From: a virus
Length of the DNA: 64,000 bases
IMG/VR virus record: IMGVR_UViG_3300046011_006646
Coordinates: 1-64,000 of that record
Strand: one strand, 5' to 3'
Both the position numbers and the translations under genes were made by a program. The notes below the pieces were generated by a model. It had not been told where the DNA came from, did not search any database, and saw only the letters and a list, made by a program, of their open reading frames with translations. Below, in pieces: positions 27,546 to 37,333 of the stretch (positions are counted from its first letter, which is position 1; each line of letters opens with the position of its first letter).

Positions 27546-29972
27546 ATGGCAAATTTACCAATATCAGTATTACCTAATGTAAATGCAAGTGGTGTTACAC
27601 AAAATGACTTACTTGTTATTGTAAACTATGATGTATTAACTGGGAACACAAAAAACATAACAGCATTAGATTTTAAAACTTATATAAATTCCGGATCAAC
27701 ACAATTATATGAAGTTGGTTCTGGTACAGACTCAACACAAAGAATTGGTGTTAACGCAAATGCTATTGGTGATTACTCTGTTGTTAGTGGTGGACAAAAC
27801 AATTTTGCAAATAGTGGTTACACTTTTGTTGGTGGTGGTTTAAATAATACAGCATCTGGCGAATATTCAACAATTGGTGGTGGAGCTTTTAACACATCAG
27901 ATGGTGTTTATTCAACAGTAGGTGGTGGAACAAATAACATATCAATTGGGCCTACATCATTTATTGGTGGCGGACAACAAAATACATCAAGTGGGGATAA
28001 TTCAACAGTAAGCGGTGGGTACAAAAACACATCAAGTTGTAATGGTTCAACCGTAAGTGGGGGTATTCAAAATACATCAAGTGGACAATACTCAACAGTA
28101 AGTGGTGGTCGTGGTAATACACCAAATGGATTTGCATCAACCATTAGTGGAGGTTTTAGTAATACATCAAGTGCGTACTATTCTTTTGTTGGTGGTGGGT
28201 GTGCAAATACTATTGACAGCATCATCGCTTCAAGTAGTTATTCTGTCTTTGGTTCAACAATCGGTGGAGGTTCTTATAACACAATATCATCTTATAGTAG
28301 TTGCTACGATTCATATGGTAATACAATTGCTGGAGGAACTTGTAACACAACAGTTTCATCATATTATAATGGACAAACAATTGGTGGGGGTGTATGTAAT
28401 GTAACCTCCAATGATTTTTCAACAGTAAGTGGGGGTTATCTTAACACATCAAGTGGTTCTGTTTCAACCGTAAGTGGTGGACTTAGAAACACATCAAACG
28501 GAAATTCTTCAACTATAAGTGGTGGTCAGTGTAACACATCAAGTGATTGTAACTCAACCGTAAGTGGCGGTTTTGCCAACACGGCTTCAAATAGTTATTC
28601 AACAGTAGGTGGTGGTGGTCAAAATAGGTCAATCGGATGTTCATCAACAGTAAGTGGTGGACTACAAAATACTGCAAGTTGTAGTTCTTCAACCGTAAGT
28701 GGTGGTCGTTTAAACACATCAAGTGGTCAATATTCATTTATTGGTGGTGGATCTGGTAATACAGCATTTAATCTTTATTCAACAGTTGTTGGTGGTAGAG
28801 AAAATACATCAAGTGATGATTACTCATTTATTGGTGGTGGTTGTGGTAATAAATCAATTGGTTGTTATTCAACCGTAAGTGGTGGTTTGCTTAACACATC
28901 AAGTAGTTCTTGTTCATTTGTTGGTGGTGGTCAGACAAACACAACAATTGGTGGTGTATCGTTTATTGGTAGTGGAAGTCAAAATACTTCATCTGGATGT
29001 AATTCAGTTGTCACTGGTGGGTTCTGTAATAGAACAATAGGTGTATGTAACTTCATTGGTGGTGGACAATCAAATATAACATCAGGTAGTACATCAACAG
29101 TAGTCGGCGGCCTTGAAAATAATTCAATAAACAATATGACATTTGTTGGTGGAGGTTTTCAAAATACATCAAGTGGAGTTTATTCAACAATTGGTGGTGG
29201 TCGTCAAAATACATCAAGTGGTTGTTATTCAACAATTGGTGGTGGTTATAAAAACACAACAAATAATAATTCAGTAACTGTAAGTGGTGGAGTACGTAAC
29301 ACATCAAGTGGTTATAGCTCAACAATTAGTGGGGGGCAACGTAATACTAGTTCAGCCTATGGTTCATTTGTTGGTGGAGGTAGACTTAACGTTAGTGCAA
29401 ACTCATCTTCAGTTGTTACTGGAGGTGATTCAAATACCGCTTTAGATTTTTACTCATCAATTAATGGTGGAAATCAAAACACAACAAATGGTTTTGCCTC
29501 AACTATTGGTGGTGGTTGGAAAAATACGTCTAACGGTATTTGTTCTGTTATTGGTGGTGGTTCATTTAATATTTCTAGTACAGATTTTTCAGCAATACTT
29601 GGTGGATCTGGAAACACAGCAAATGGTGCTTGTAGTTTTATTGGTGGAGGTCTTAATAATGTAACAAACGATAAAGCAATTGTTATTGGTGGTGGTAGAG
29701 CTAATCAAGTTACTGCACCATGTTCTGTAATTTTAGGTGGGCAAAATAATTCAATTTGTACAATTTATTCTGGTATATTGGGTGGGTGCGGAAACTCTGT
29801 TGGTCACAACTGTTCATTTATTGTTGGTCATGGTATATCAACATCATGCCCAAATACAACATATGTCAATTGTTTAAATATTGTAAGTTTACCAACAGAA
29901 GCAAGTTTACCTCTCCCAACAGGAACATTATATAGATGTACATCGGATAATTCAATTTATTCGGTACCATAA
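27546..29972 (+). CDS. Giant tail fibre with YadA-head-type repeats (fibre 3)
   Basis: 808 aa. The N-terminus (MANLPISVLPNVNASGVTQN, VIVNYDV, DFKTYI) is homologous to fibres 1 and 4. After LYEVGSGTDSTQRIGVNANA the rest is almost pure YadA-head-type repeat. It has none of the ~75-residue insert domain but contains a special ~65-residue block (NTISSYSSCYDSYGNTIAGG) shared with fibre 4. The end (FIVGHGISTSCPNTTYVN) matches the end of fibre 2. Separated from the upstream gene by 15 bases. Expected to be a trimeric shaft. Confidence 0.8.
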   Translation: MANLPISVLPNVNASGVTQNDLLVIVNYDVLTGNTKNITALDFKTYINSGSTQLYEVGSGTDSTQRIGVNANAIGDYSVVSGGQNNFANSGYTFVGGGLNNTASGEYSTIGGGAFNTSDGVYSTVGGGTNNISIGPTSFIGGGQQNTSSGDNSTVSGGYKNTSSCNGSTVSGGIQNTSSGQYSTVSGGRGNTPNGFASTISGGFSNTSSAYYSFVGGGCANTIDSIIASSSYSVFGSTIGGGSYNTISSYSSCYDSYGNTIAGGTCNTTVSSYYNGQTIGGGVCNVTSNDFSTVSGGYLNTSSGSVSTVSGGLRNTSNGNSSTISGGQCNTSSDCNSTVSGGFANTASNSYSTVGGGGQNRSIGCSSTVSGGLQNTASCSSSTVSGGRLNTSSGQYSFIGGGSGNTAFNLYSTVVGGRENTSSDDYSFIGGGCGNKSIGCYSTVSGGLLNTSSSSCSFVGGGQTNTTIGGVSFIGSGSQNTSSGCNSVVTGGFCNRTIGVCNFIGGGQSNITSGSTSTVVGGLENNSINNMTFVGGGFQNTSSGVYSTIGGGRQNTSSGCYSTIGGGYKNTTNNNSVTVSGGVRNTSSGYSSTISGGQRNTSSAYGSFVGGGRLNVSANSSSVVTGGDSNTALDFYSSINGGNQNTTNGFASTIGGGWKNTSNGICSVIGGGSFNISSTDFSAILGGSGNTANGACSFIGGGLNNVTNDKAIVIGGGRANQVTAPCSVILGGQNNSICTIYSGILGGCGNSVGHNCSFIVGHGISTSCPNTTYVNCLNIVSLPTEASLPLPTGTLYRCTSDNSIYSVP
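28200..28405 (+). repeat. Fibre block shared with fibre 4 (copy 1)
   Basis: About 200 bases coding for the NTIDS to NGQTIGGG block; a closely similar DNA copy is at 31395-31595. Confidence 0.7.
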
Positions 29973-29986
29973 TTAAAACTAAAACA

Positions 29987-29993
29987 TATTTAT
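29987..29993 (+). promoter_or_regulatory. Candidate late-promoter motif TATTTAT
   Basis: TATTTAT then an A/T-only leader, 15 bases before the ATG at 30009. Confidence 0.5.
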
Positions 29994-30008
29994 AAATAAA
30001 AATAAAAA

Positions 30009-33000
30009 ATGGCAAATAAAAGAATATCACAATTACCTTATGTAGGAAACACTGGTTATACATCAAATGATATAATGCCAATTGTAAATTATGATGTATC
30101 AAGTGGTACAACAAAAAATACACCTCTTGTTGATTTAAAAGCTTATATTTTAAGTGGTTCAACAGATTATTATGTAACAGGTGGAACTTATTCTGGTGGA
30201 ACATTAGTTTTGGATAGACAAAATGGTTCAGTAACAATAAATGGTTTTACAACTGGAACAACATTATATGAAGTTGGTTCTGGAGTTGACTCAACACAAA
30301 GAATAGGTGTTAATAATGATGCAAGTGGGGATTACTCAACCGTAAGTGGTGGTCGTCAAAACACATCAAGTGGTTATTATTCTTTTATTGGTGGTGGACA
30401 ACAAAATCTAATAACAGGATATACAGCAACAATAAGTGGTGGGTATTTAAACACATCAAGTGGTTGTTATTCATTTATTGGTGGAGGAGTTGCTAATAAT
30501 GTAACAAATATTAAATCGACCGTAGGTGGTGGTGGTTGTAATACCTCAAGTGGTTATTATTCAACCATAAGTGGTGGAAGATTAAATAAATCAAGTAATT
30601 GTGGATCAACAGTAAGCGGTGGAGGACGTAACACATCAAGTAATTATAATTCAACCGTAAGTGGTGGTTATTGTAACACATCAAGTGGGGATAATTCAAC
30701 CGTAAGTGGTGGACGTAGTAACACAGCAAGTAATTATAATTCAACTGTAAGTGGTGGTTATAGTAACACATCAAGTGGTTACGCCTCATTTGTTGGTGGT
30801 GGAGTAAATAACACATCAAGTGGTGATTGCTCAACCGTAGGTGGAGGTCGTAATAACACGTCAAATGGACCTGGAAACTTTATTGGTGGTGGACTTGCTA
30901 ACTTTACCGACAATAAATTTTCAACTGTAAGTAGTGGATATCGTAACACATCAAGTGGTGGATATGCAACAGTAGGTGGGGGTTTTTGTAACACATCAAA
31001 TGGTGATTTTTCTGTAATTGGTGGTGGTCGTGAAAACACATCACAAAATGATTTTGCGTCAGTTTTTGCTGGATCTGGTAATACAGCATCAGGGTACTAT
31101 AGTATTATTGGTAGTGGTATCAAAAATACAAATAATAGTGATCTTGGTTTTCTTGGTGGTGGTTTTTGTAATACATCAAGTGGTTACGATGGAGTACTTG
31201 GTGGTGGTGGATGTAATACATTAAATAATTTACTTGGTGGTGTAATTGCCGGTGGTAGATTAAATACTGTTGTTGGTATCGCCCCAAATACAATTGGGGG
31301 TGGTTTTGGAAATAATATATTTGCTTTTGGTCCATCAACAATTAGTGGTGGATACTTAAACACAACAAGAAGTGACTACTCTACAGTAGGTGGTGGTTCA
31401 TTAAATACAATAGATTCAATAACAACACAATCTGGTTATTATGTCTTTGGTTCATCAATAGGTGGGGGTTCTTGTAATACAATATCATCTTATAGTGCAT
31501 CTTATGATTCTTTTGGTAATACAATTGCCGGAGGAACTTGTAATGTAACTGTATCATCATATAGCAATGGTCAAACAATTGGTGGAGGATATCGTAATAC
31601 AACATTGTGTGATTACGCAACCGTAAGTGGTGGTTATCGTAACACATCAAGCGGTAATATCTCAACCGTAAGTGGAGGTATTAATAACGCATCAAGCGGT
31701 AATATCTCAACCGTAAGTGGCGGTCGTTGTAACACATCAAGTGGTAATTCTTCAACCGTAAGTGGTGGTCGTAATAACACATCAAGTGGGGATTACTCAA
31801 CCGTAAGTGGTGGTTATCGTAACACATCAAGCGGAAGTGGTTCATTTATTGGTGGGGGAGAAAATAATGTTTCAGGAATAAATGGAACCGTAAGTGGTGT
31901 TTATAATCAAACATACACTGGTGGAACTTTAAATGGAACATTTAATTCAATATCTCCATCATCAACATCTTCTGGTTATGGTAATGGTGCAACATTTAAT
32001 TTTGTTTTTAACACAGGAATTTTAACTACTGTTAATCTTGTAACAATTGGTTCTGGATATGTAAACGGAGATTTGTTAACATTTGATGGAACTTTATTTG
32101 GTGGATCAAGTGGAACCGATGATGTTACTTTAAATATTAATACACAAACAATTGGACCATTCTCAACTGTAAGTGGTGGTGTTAATAACACATCAAGTGG
32201 TAAATATTCAACCGTAAGTGGTGGAGTAAATAACACATCAAGTGGTGATAATTCATTTATTGGCGGTGGTGTATGTAATACATCAATTGGTGCCGCTTCA
32301 TTTATTGGTGGTGGCGTTCGAAACACATCAAGTGGTCAATATTCATTTATTGGTGGTGGACTTAGAAACACATCAAACGGAAATTCTTCAACAATAAGTG
32401 GTGGATATCGTAACACATCAAGTGGTATATATTCATTTATTGGTACCGGAGAATGTAACACTATTGATTCTGCTTATTCAGTTGTAAACGGCGGAGTAAA
32501 TAATACTTCACTTAATATATATAATAGTATATTAGGTGGTTCCGGAAATACAATAAATCACGACTTCTCAAGTGCCGTTGGTAAAGATGTCACGTCAGTT
32601 TCAGCTTGTACATTCCACGTAAATTATTTGGCGTTACAAAATACGCCAGAAACAGATAGTACTAATAACAATTTCTTGGTTAGAGACACATCAACAGGTA
32701 TTTTAAAAACAAGAGATATTTCTCAATCAGCAAACTACTCAACAAGTGCTATAACATCCTCACAAACCTTAACTTGGGATAAAGTATATTGGGGTGTTAG
32801 TGGATCATCAAATGTTGATTTAACATTACCAACAACAACGTCAAAAGATGGTTACTTTTTAATAATTAAAGACGAATCCGGAACCTCCGGATCTTTTAGA
32901 ATAAGATTAACACCGGCATCGGGTTTGATTGATGGGAATTCATACGTTGATATGAATATAAACTATATGTCTCTTACCATTATGGTGAGAAACGGAAATT

Positions 33001-33014
33001 GGTATTTAATTTAA
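30009..33014 (+). CDS. Giant tail fibre with YadA-head-type repeats (fibre 4)
   Basis: 1001 aa. Attachment-type N-terminus (MANKRISQLPYVGNTGYTSN, PIVNYDV, LKAYI), then DYYVTGGTYSGGTLVLDRQN shared with fibre 1, then YadA-head-type repeats. It carries the block shared with fibre 3 and one copy of the inserted domain (31866-32155) almost identical in DNA to those of fibre 2. The C-terminal ~110 residues (ITSSQTLTWDKVYWGVSGSS onward) form a distinct beta cap resembling cap domains of other phage fibres. Likely host-binding. Confidence 0.82.
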   Translation: MANKRISQLPYVGNTGYTSNDIMPIVNYDVSSGTTKNTPLVDLKAYILSGSTDYYVTGGTYSGGTLVLDRQNGSVTINGFTTGTTLYEVGSGVDSTQRIGVNNDASGDYSTVSGGRQNTSSGYYSFIGGGQQNLITGYTATISGGYLNTSSGCYSFIGGGVANNVTNIKSTVGGGGCNTSSGYYSTISGGRLNKSSNCGSTVSGGGRNTSSNYNSTVSGGYCNTSSGDNSTVSGGRSNTASNYNSTVSGGYSNTSSGYASFVGGGVNNTSSGDCSTVGGGRNNTSNGPGNFIGGGLANFTDNKFSTVSSGYRNTSSGGYATVGGGFCNTSNGDFSVIGGGRENTSQNDFASVFAGSGNTASGYYSIIGSGIKNTNNSDLGFLGGGFCNTSSGYDGVLGGGGCNTLNNLLGGVIAGGRLNTVVGIAPNTIGGGFGNNIFAFGPSTISGGYLNTTRSDYSTVGGGSLNTIDSITTQSGYYVFGSSIGGGSCNTISSYSASYDSFGNTIAGGTCNVTVSSYSNGQTIGGGYRNTTLCDYATVSGGYRNTSSGNISTVSGGINNASSGNISTVSGGRCNTSSGNSSTVSGGRNNTSSGDYSTVSGGYRNTSSGSGSFIGGGENNVSGINGTVSGVYNQTYTGGTLNGTFNSISPSSTSSGYGNGATFNFVFNTGILTTVNLVTIGSGYVNGDLLTFDGTLFGGSSGTDDVTLNINTQTIGPFSTVSGGVNNTSSGKYSTVSGGVNNTSSGDNSFIGGGVCNTSIGAASFIGGGVRNTSSGQYSFIGGGLRNTSNGNSSTISGGYRNTSSGIYSFIGTGECNTIDSAYSVVNGGVNNTSLNIYNSILGGSGNTINHDFSSAVGKDVTSVSACTFHVNYLALQNTPETDSTNNNFLVRDTSTGILKTRDISQSANYSTSAITSSQTLTWDKVYWGVSGSSNVDLTLPTTTSKDGYFLIIKDESGTSGSFRIRLTPASGLIDGNSYVDMNINYMSLTIMVRNGNWYLI
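31395..31595 (+). repeat. Fibre block shared with fibre 3 (copy 2)
   Basis: Counterpart of 28200-28405, with frequent identical stretches around TCATATAGCAATGGTCAAAC. Confidence 0.7.
31866..32155 (+). repeat. Inserted fibre domain, near-identical copy D
   Basis: Same unit as 11254, 11891 and 12707, about 19 kb away in a different fibre gene. Confidence 0.8.
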
Positions 33015-33018
33015 TATT

Positions 33019-34239
33019 ATGTCATTTATTTTTAACAACTCAATAAAGTACGCGGACGGTCCAAATATGGACGCATTTGGAAGATTAAGAACCGCTGCTG
33101 TCACAAATCTTTTGGATATAAAACACGTTTACGATAAAAATCCATTACAAATTAGTGAAGTAACTGCAGGTACTGCAACATCAATATTCAATCAACAATA
33201 TGCGAGAGTTAGAATGTCAACATCAGCAAATAATGATTTGGTTATTAGACAAACTAAAACACACCCAATTTATCAACCAGGTAAAAGTCAACTATTTGAA
33301 GGCAGTTTTTCAAACTTCCAAATAGAAACAAATATAATTAAACGAATTGGATGTTTCACATCAACAACGGCATCCACGTACAATTCGGTATTTGATGGGT
33401 TCTTTTTAGAAAGTAATGGTGTAACAAGTGCGATAACATTTAACATTTATTTAAGTGGTTCTTGTACTTATAGTGCCGATACAACAACTTGGAATAATAC
33501 AGACTTTGATGTAAACAATTTTGATTGGAGTAACACAAATCTAATGACAGTAGATTATCAATGGTTAGGTGTTGGTAGGATGAGGTTTGGAATGGTATTA
33601 TCGGGCCAAACATTTTATTTTTTAGACTATACTGCGGCAAATAATATACCTACCGTTTACATGTCATCACCAAATCAACCAATTAGGTATGAAATAAGAC
33701 AAGTAGGTGTTGGTTCAGGATACTTTGATATGTTATGTAGTCAAGTATCGACCGAAGGTGCGTTAAACGGACTTTACTCAACCGTTGGTGTTATAAACTC
33801 AACAACCGCAAATTTAGGAACTTCAGGTACAAAATATCCGTATATTGGTTATAGGCTTAAAGAAAGTTATAAATCAGTGACATCACAATATAGTAGTTTA
33901 TCCATTTTAAACACCTCAAATGATAATTACTTAGTAACCATTGAATATAACCCTACATTATCCGCAACCCCAAGTTGGACTGACATACCAAATTCACCAT
34001 TTCAATACTCGGAATATAATGGGACCGTCACAACAACAATAACATCACCAGGACACATTATGTCATCACTTATTGGTGAATCAGGAACATCAGCAATTAC
34101 AACACTTAAGGTGGATGATAATCAAATTAGAGTTGGATCTAATGTTAACGGAACACTTGACGAAATGTGGATATGTATAACACCACTAAGCAACTCAGCA
34201 ACATTTTTAGGTACTGTGGAGGTATTATATTATTTATAA
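33019..34239 (+). CDS. Phage structural protein of the DAFGRLR type
   Basis: 406 aa. The N-terminus DGPNMDAFGRLRTAAVTNLL is a recurrent phage structural-protein signature. The rest is beta-rich (YARVRMSTSANNDLVIRQTK, FDGFFLESNGVTSAI) without catalytic motifs. It starts five bases after fibre 4 and ends the fibre block. Homologues known to me are virion or tail-associated proteins of environmental phages. An exact place in the particle cannot be given. Confidence 0.65.
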   Translation: MSFIFNNSIKYADGPNMDAFGRLRTAAVTNLLDIKHVYDKNPLQISEVTAGTATSIFNQQYARVRMSTSANNDLVIRQTKTHPIYQPGKSQLFEGSFSNFQIETNIIKRIGCFTSTTASTYNSVFDGFFLESNGVTSAITFNIYLSGSCTYSADTTTWNNTDFDVNNFDWSNTNLMTVDYQWLGVGRMRFGMVLSGQTFYFLDYTAANNIPTVYMSSPNQPIRYEIRQVGVGSGYFDMLCSQVSTEGALNGLYSTVGVINSTTANLGTSGTKYPYIGYRLKESYKSVTSQYSSLSILNTSNDNYLVTIEYNPTLSATPSWTDIPNSPFQYSEYNGTVTTTITSPGHIMSSLIGESGTSAITTLKVDDNQIRVGSNVNGTLDEMWICITPLSNSATFLGTVEVLYYL

Positions 34240-34254
34240 TTACAAAATTTTCAT

Positions 34255-34283
34255 TTGACAATTTTTAGAGTATTAAATATATT
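34255..34283 (+). promoter_or_regulatory. Sigma70-like promoter of the DNA polymerase gene
   Basis: TTGACA (34255-34260), 17 bases, then TATATT (34278-34283), overlapping a TATTTAT at 34280-34286. It is the only near-consensus -35/-10 pair I noticed, which fits early expression of a replication gene. Confidence 0.5.
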
Positions 34284-34300
34284 TATTGAGGTAAGGTAAA

Positions 34301-34317
34301 TTTCGTAAACTACGAAA
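34301..34317 (+). promoter_or_regulatory. Leader hairpin upstream of the DNA polymerase gene
   Basis: TTTCGTA and TACGAAA form a perfect 7-bp stem with a 3-base loop (AAC), 28 bases before the ATG. In T4, gp43 represses its own translation by binding a leader hairpin; a similar operator is possible here. Confidence 0.45.
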
Positions 34318-34345
34318 GCTAATACACCACTCAAAAAATATATTT

Positions 34346-37162
34346 ATGATTACAGCAGAAGAAATTAAATCGTTTCTAGAAGGAAACGACCCTGAAGAAC
34401 ACATTGTGGCAATTGAATTTGATTATCAAAAAGACCACATCTATAAAATAAAAGAAGTTCCAGGAAAAGGAAAATCAATCGTAAGAGACAATCTAATTGC
34501 ATTTGCTTGGGTTGGTGACCTAAGAGGTCTTAATTTCTATCAAGGATCAAAGGCGTTACAAAAAGAAGCAATGTCAAAATATGGTATTGTTATTGAGAAA
34601 TTAAGAACTGATGGAAATGAACAGTTAGAAAATGGTTTAACATTCCTAGTTAAATCACTAAAAGGGTATAGAGCTCTTTCACAATTTTTCCGTGACGGTG
34701 GGATAGATCCTTGGGGTGAAAAAGTAAAAGACAAATTCTTAATGCTTACACCGGTAGAACAATTCCTAATCTCAAAAGAGAAAAGACTATTTAAGGGTTT
34801 TGAAGATTACAATGATATTACAAGGCTTGTATTTGACCTTGAGACGACCTCTTTAGAACCTAAAGATGGTCGTATATTTATGATTGGAATTAAAACAAAT
34901 AAAGGTTATAGAAAAGTAATTGAGTGTACAAACGATGATGAGGAAAGAAGAGGCATTGTTGAATTCTTTAAAATTATAGACGAAATAAAACCTTCAATAG
35001 TATCTGGTTATAACTCGGCAAACTTTGACTGGTACTGGATTTATGAAAGATGTAAAATCTTAAATCTAGATATTAAAAAAGTTGCAAAGTCACTTCACGG
35101 TGAAAGATCAATAACACAAAAAGAATCAATATTAAAATTAGGAAACGAAGTTGAAAGTTTTACCCAAACTCAAATGTGGGGTTATAACATTATTGATATT
35201 ATCCATTCAGTTCGTAGAGCCCAAGCAATTAACTCATCAATAAAAGAAGCGGGTCTTAAATACATTACAAAATTTATTGATGCTGAAGCCAGTGACCGAG
35301 TATATATCGATCACGACAAAATTGGATCAATGTATAGAGAAAAGAATTTGTACTGGTTAAACATTGAGAATGGTAAGTATAAAAAAGTTGGTGTTGACGA
35401 AAAAATAGATGAGGTATGTTCAAGAAGAACTGATATCTATATTCAAACAACCGGTGATGATATTGTTGAGCGTTATCTTGACGATGACTTAGAAGAAACC
35501 CTACTTGTTGACGAAGAGTTTAACCAAGGGTCGTTTCTTCTTGCATCACTTCTTCCAACGACATATGAAAGAGTTTCAACAATGGGAACAGCAACAATCT
35601 GGAAACTTGTAATGCTTGCTTGGTCCTATAAGAATGGTCTTGCAATTCCAGCAAAAAAAGAAAAAAGAAACTTTGTTGGTGGATTATCAAGATTACTTAA
35701 AACCGGTTATTCAAAAGATGTATTAAAACTTGACTACTCATCACTATACCCATCAATTCAATTAACACACGATGTTTTTCCGGATTCAGATATTACTGGA
35801 GTAATGAAAGGTTTATTATCTTATTTTAGGGATACTCGTATTTTGTATAAGAATTTATCGGCCGAATGGAAAACAAAAGATAAGAAAATTTCACAAAAAT
35901 ATGATAATTTCCAATTACCGGTAAAAATCTTTATCAACTCACTTTTTGGTGCTTTATCCGCTCCACAAGTTTTTCCTTGGGGGGATATGGACAGAGGTGA
36001 AATGATAACCTGTACTGGGAGACAATACCTTCGTATTATGATTGATTTTTTCACTAAAAGAGGGTATTCAAGTTTGGTTTGTGATACAGATGGTGTCAAT
36101 TTCTCATTACCAGAAGGTGGTGTTGATGATAGAAAATACGTTGGTAAGGGATTAAATTGGTTGGTTAAAGAAGGAAAAGAATATATTGGGTATGACGCAG
36201 ATGTTGCCGAATTTAATGACCTATATATGCGTGGTGTCGCAGGGCTTGATTGCGATGGGACGTGGAAATCTTGTATAAATCTAGCTCGTAAAAACTATGC
36301 AACATTAGAACATAATGGTAAAGTTAAATTAACAGGTAACTCAATTAAATCTAAAAAAATGCCAAAATATATTGAGGTATTTTTAGATAAAGCAATTAAA
36401 TTACTTCTTAATGGTGATGGACAAGGTTTTGTTGAGTGGTATTATGAATACCTACAAAGAATATTCGACCAAAAAATCCCCCTTATTGATATAGCAAACA
36501 AAGCAAAGGTTAAGCAAACAGTTGATGATTATATTAAACGAAGTAAGACAACAACTAAAGCTGGGTCTTTAATGTCAAGACAGGCACATATGGAACTTGT
36601 AATTAAAGAAAATTTAAATGTTAGTCTTGGTGATATAATCTATTATGTTAATAATGGCGTGAAAGCATCACACGGTGATGTACAAAAAGTTAATAAACCA
36701 AAAAAAGGGTGGAATGAAGAACAATTAAACACCTTCTTTTCAAATACAAAAATAAATCCAGATACTATAGAATCAGTAATTCAACTTAATTGTTATAGAA
36801 TTAACCCACAAGAATTAGAGAGTAACCCAGGATTAACCGGCGAATATAATATTCAAAGAGCAATTGCAACTTTTAATAAGAGAGTGGAACCACTACTTGT
36901 TTGTTTTAAAGAAGAAGTTAGAGACGGATTATTAGTTAAAAACCCAGAAGAACGACCTTTCTTCACTAAAGATCAGTGTGAACTAATAAATGGTGTTCCG
37001 TTTGAGGAGGAGGATCAAGATAAGTTAGAAGATGTTATGGCAATATCGGATGAGGAAGTTGTGTTTTGGGAAAAGGTTAATATTTCTCCTTATCATATGT
37101 ATAAAAATATTGATGAAAATACTGAAAAATTTTATGATAAAAGTAGAACTTTTACTATTTAA
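34346..37162 (+). CDS. 43: Family B DNA polymerase, T4 gp43-like
   Basis: 938 aa (T4 gp43 is 898). The 3'-5' exonuclease has ExoI LVFDLETTSL (D164, E166), ExoII GYNSANFDW (D228) and an ExoIII-type YIDHD. Polymerase motif A is LDYSSLYPSIQ (about 463), motif B is KIFINSLFGAL and motif C is LVCDTDGVNF (about 579), with Gly in place of the usual Ser after DTD. All metal-binding Asp residues are present. It replicates the phage genome. Preceded by a sigma70-like promoter and leader hairpin, unlike the structural genes. The C-terminus (SPYHMYKNIDENTEKF) could hold the clamp-binding tail. Confidence 0.93.
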   Translation: MITAEEIKSFLEGNDPEEHIVAIEFDYQKDHIYKIKEVPGKGKSIVRDNLIAFAWVGDLRGLNFYQGSKALQKEAMSKYGIVIEKLRTDGNEQLENGLTFLVKSLKGYRALSQFFRDGGIDPWGEKVKDKFLMLTPVEQFLISKEKRLFKGFEDYNDITRLVFDLETTSLEPKDGRIFMIGIKTNKGYRKVIECTNDDEERRGIVEFFKIIDEIKPSIVSGYNSANFDWYWIYERCKILNLDIKKVAKSLHGERSITQKESILKLGNEVESFTQTQMWGYNIIDIIHSVRRAQAINSSIKEAGLKYITKFIDAEASDRVYIDHDKIGSMYREKNLYWLNIENGKYKKVGVDEKIDEVCSRRTDIYIQTTGDDIVERYLDDDLEETLLVDEEFNQGSFLLASLLPTTYERVSTMGTATIWKLVMLAWSYKNGLAIPAKKEKRNFVGGLSRLLKTGYSKDVLKLDYSSLYPSIQLTHDVFPDSDITGVMKGLLSYFRDTRILYKNLSAEWKTKDKKISQKYDNFQLPVKIFINSLFGALSAPQVFPWGDMDRGEMITCTGRQYLRIMIDFFTKRGYSSLVCDTDGVNFSLPEGGVDDRKYVGKGLNWLVKEGKEYIGYDADVAEFNDLYMRGVAGLDCDGTWKSCINLARKNYATLEHNGKVKLTGNSIKSKKMPKYIEVFLDKAIKLLLNGDGQGFVEWYYEYLQRIFDQKIPLIDIANKAKVKQTVDDYIKRSKTTTKAGSLMSRQAHMELVIKENLNVSLGDIIYYVNNGVKASHGDVQKVNKPKKGWNEEQLNTFFSNTKINPDTIESVIQLNCYRINPQELESNPGLTGEYNIQRAIATFNKRVEPLLVCFKEEVRDGLLVKNPEERPFFTKDQCELINGVPFEEEDQDKLEDVMAISDEEVVFWEKVNISPYHMYKNIDENTEKFYDKSRTFTI

Positions 37163-37166
37163 TAGA

Positions 37167-37173
37167 TATTTAT
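37167..37173 (+). promoter_or_regulatory. Candidate late-promoter motif TATTTAT
   Basis: TATTTAT 4 bases before the ATG at 37178; if used, the transcript would be leaderless. Confidence 0.35.
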
Positions 37174-37177
37174 AGAT

Positions 37178-37333
37178 ATGGGAAGACCAAAAAAAGAAGA
37201 CCAAGATAAGAAAATTAAAATTGGTATTAGTTTGGATAGAAAACTTTTTAATCATATGATGAAAGATGGTGGTAAAGCTTCCCGTATAATAGAGAATATT
37301 ATTAGGGAGTATTATGGAAACAAAAATTTGTAG
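37178..37333 (+). CDS. Small ribbon-helix-helix DNA-binding protein
   Basis: 51 aa. MGRPKKEDQDKKIKIGISLD gives a basic arm and the beta strand; RKLFNHMMKD and KASRIIENIIREYYG are the two helices of a CopG/Arc-like ribbon-helix-helix fold. It would bind DNA as a dimer and probably acts as a repressor. The ATG at 37178 has a TATTTAT 4 bases upstream. The 3' end overlaps the HNH gene by 20 bases in another frame, so they may be translated together. A second, similar small protein is encoded at 45407-45571. Confidence 0.6.
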   Translation: MGRPKKEDQDKKIKIGISLDRKLFNHMMKDGGKASRIIENIIREYYGNKNL

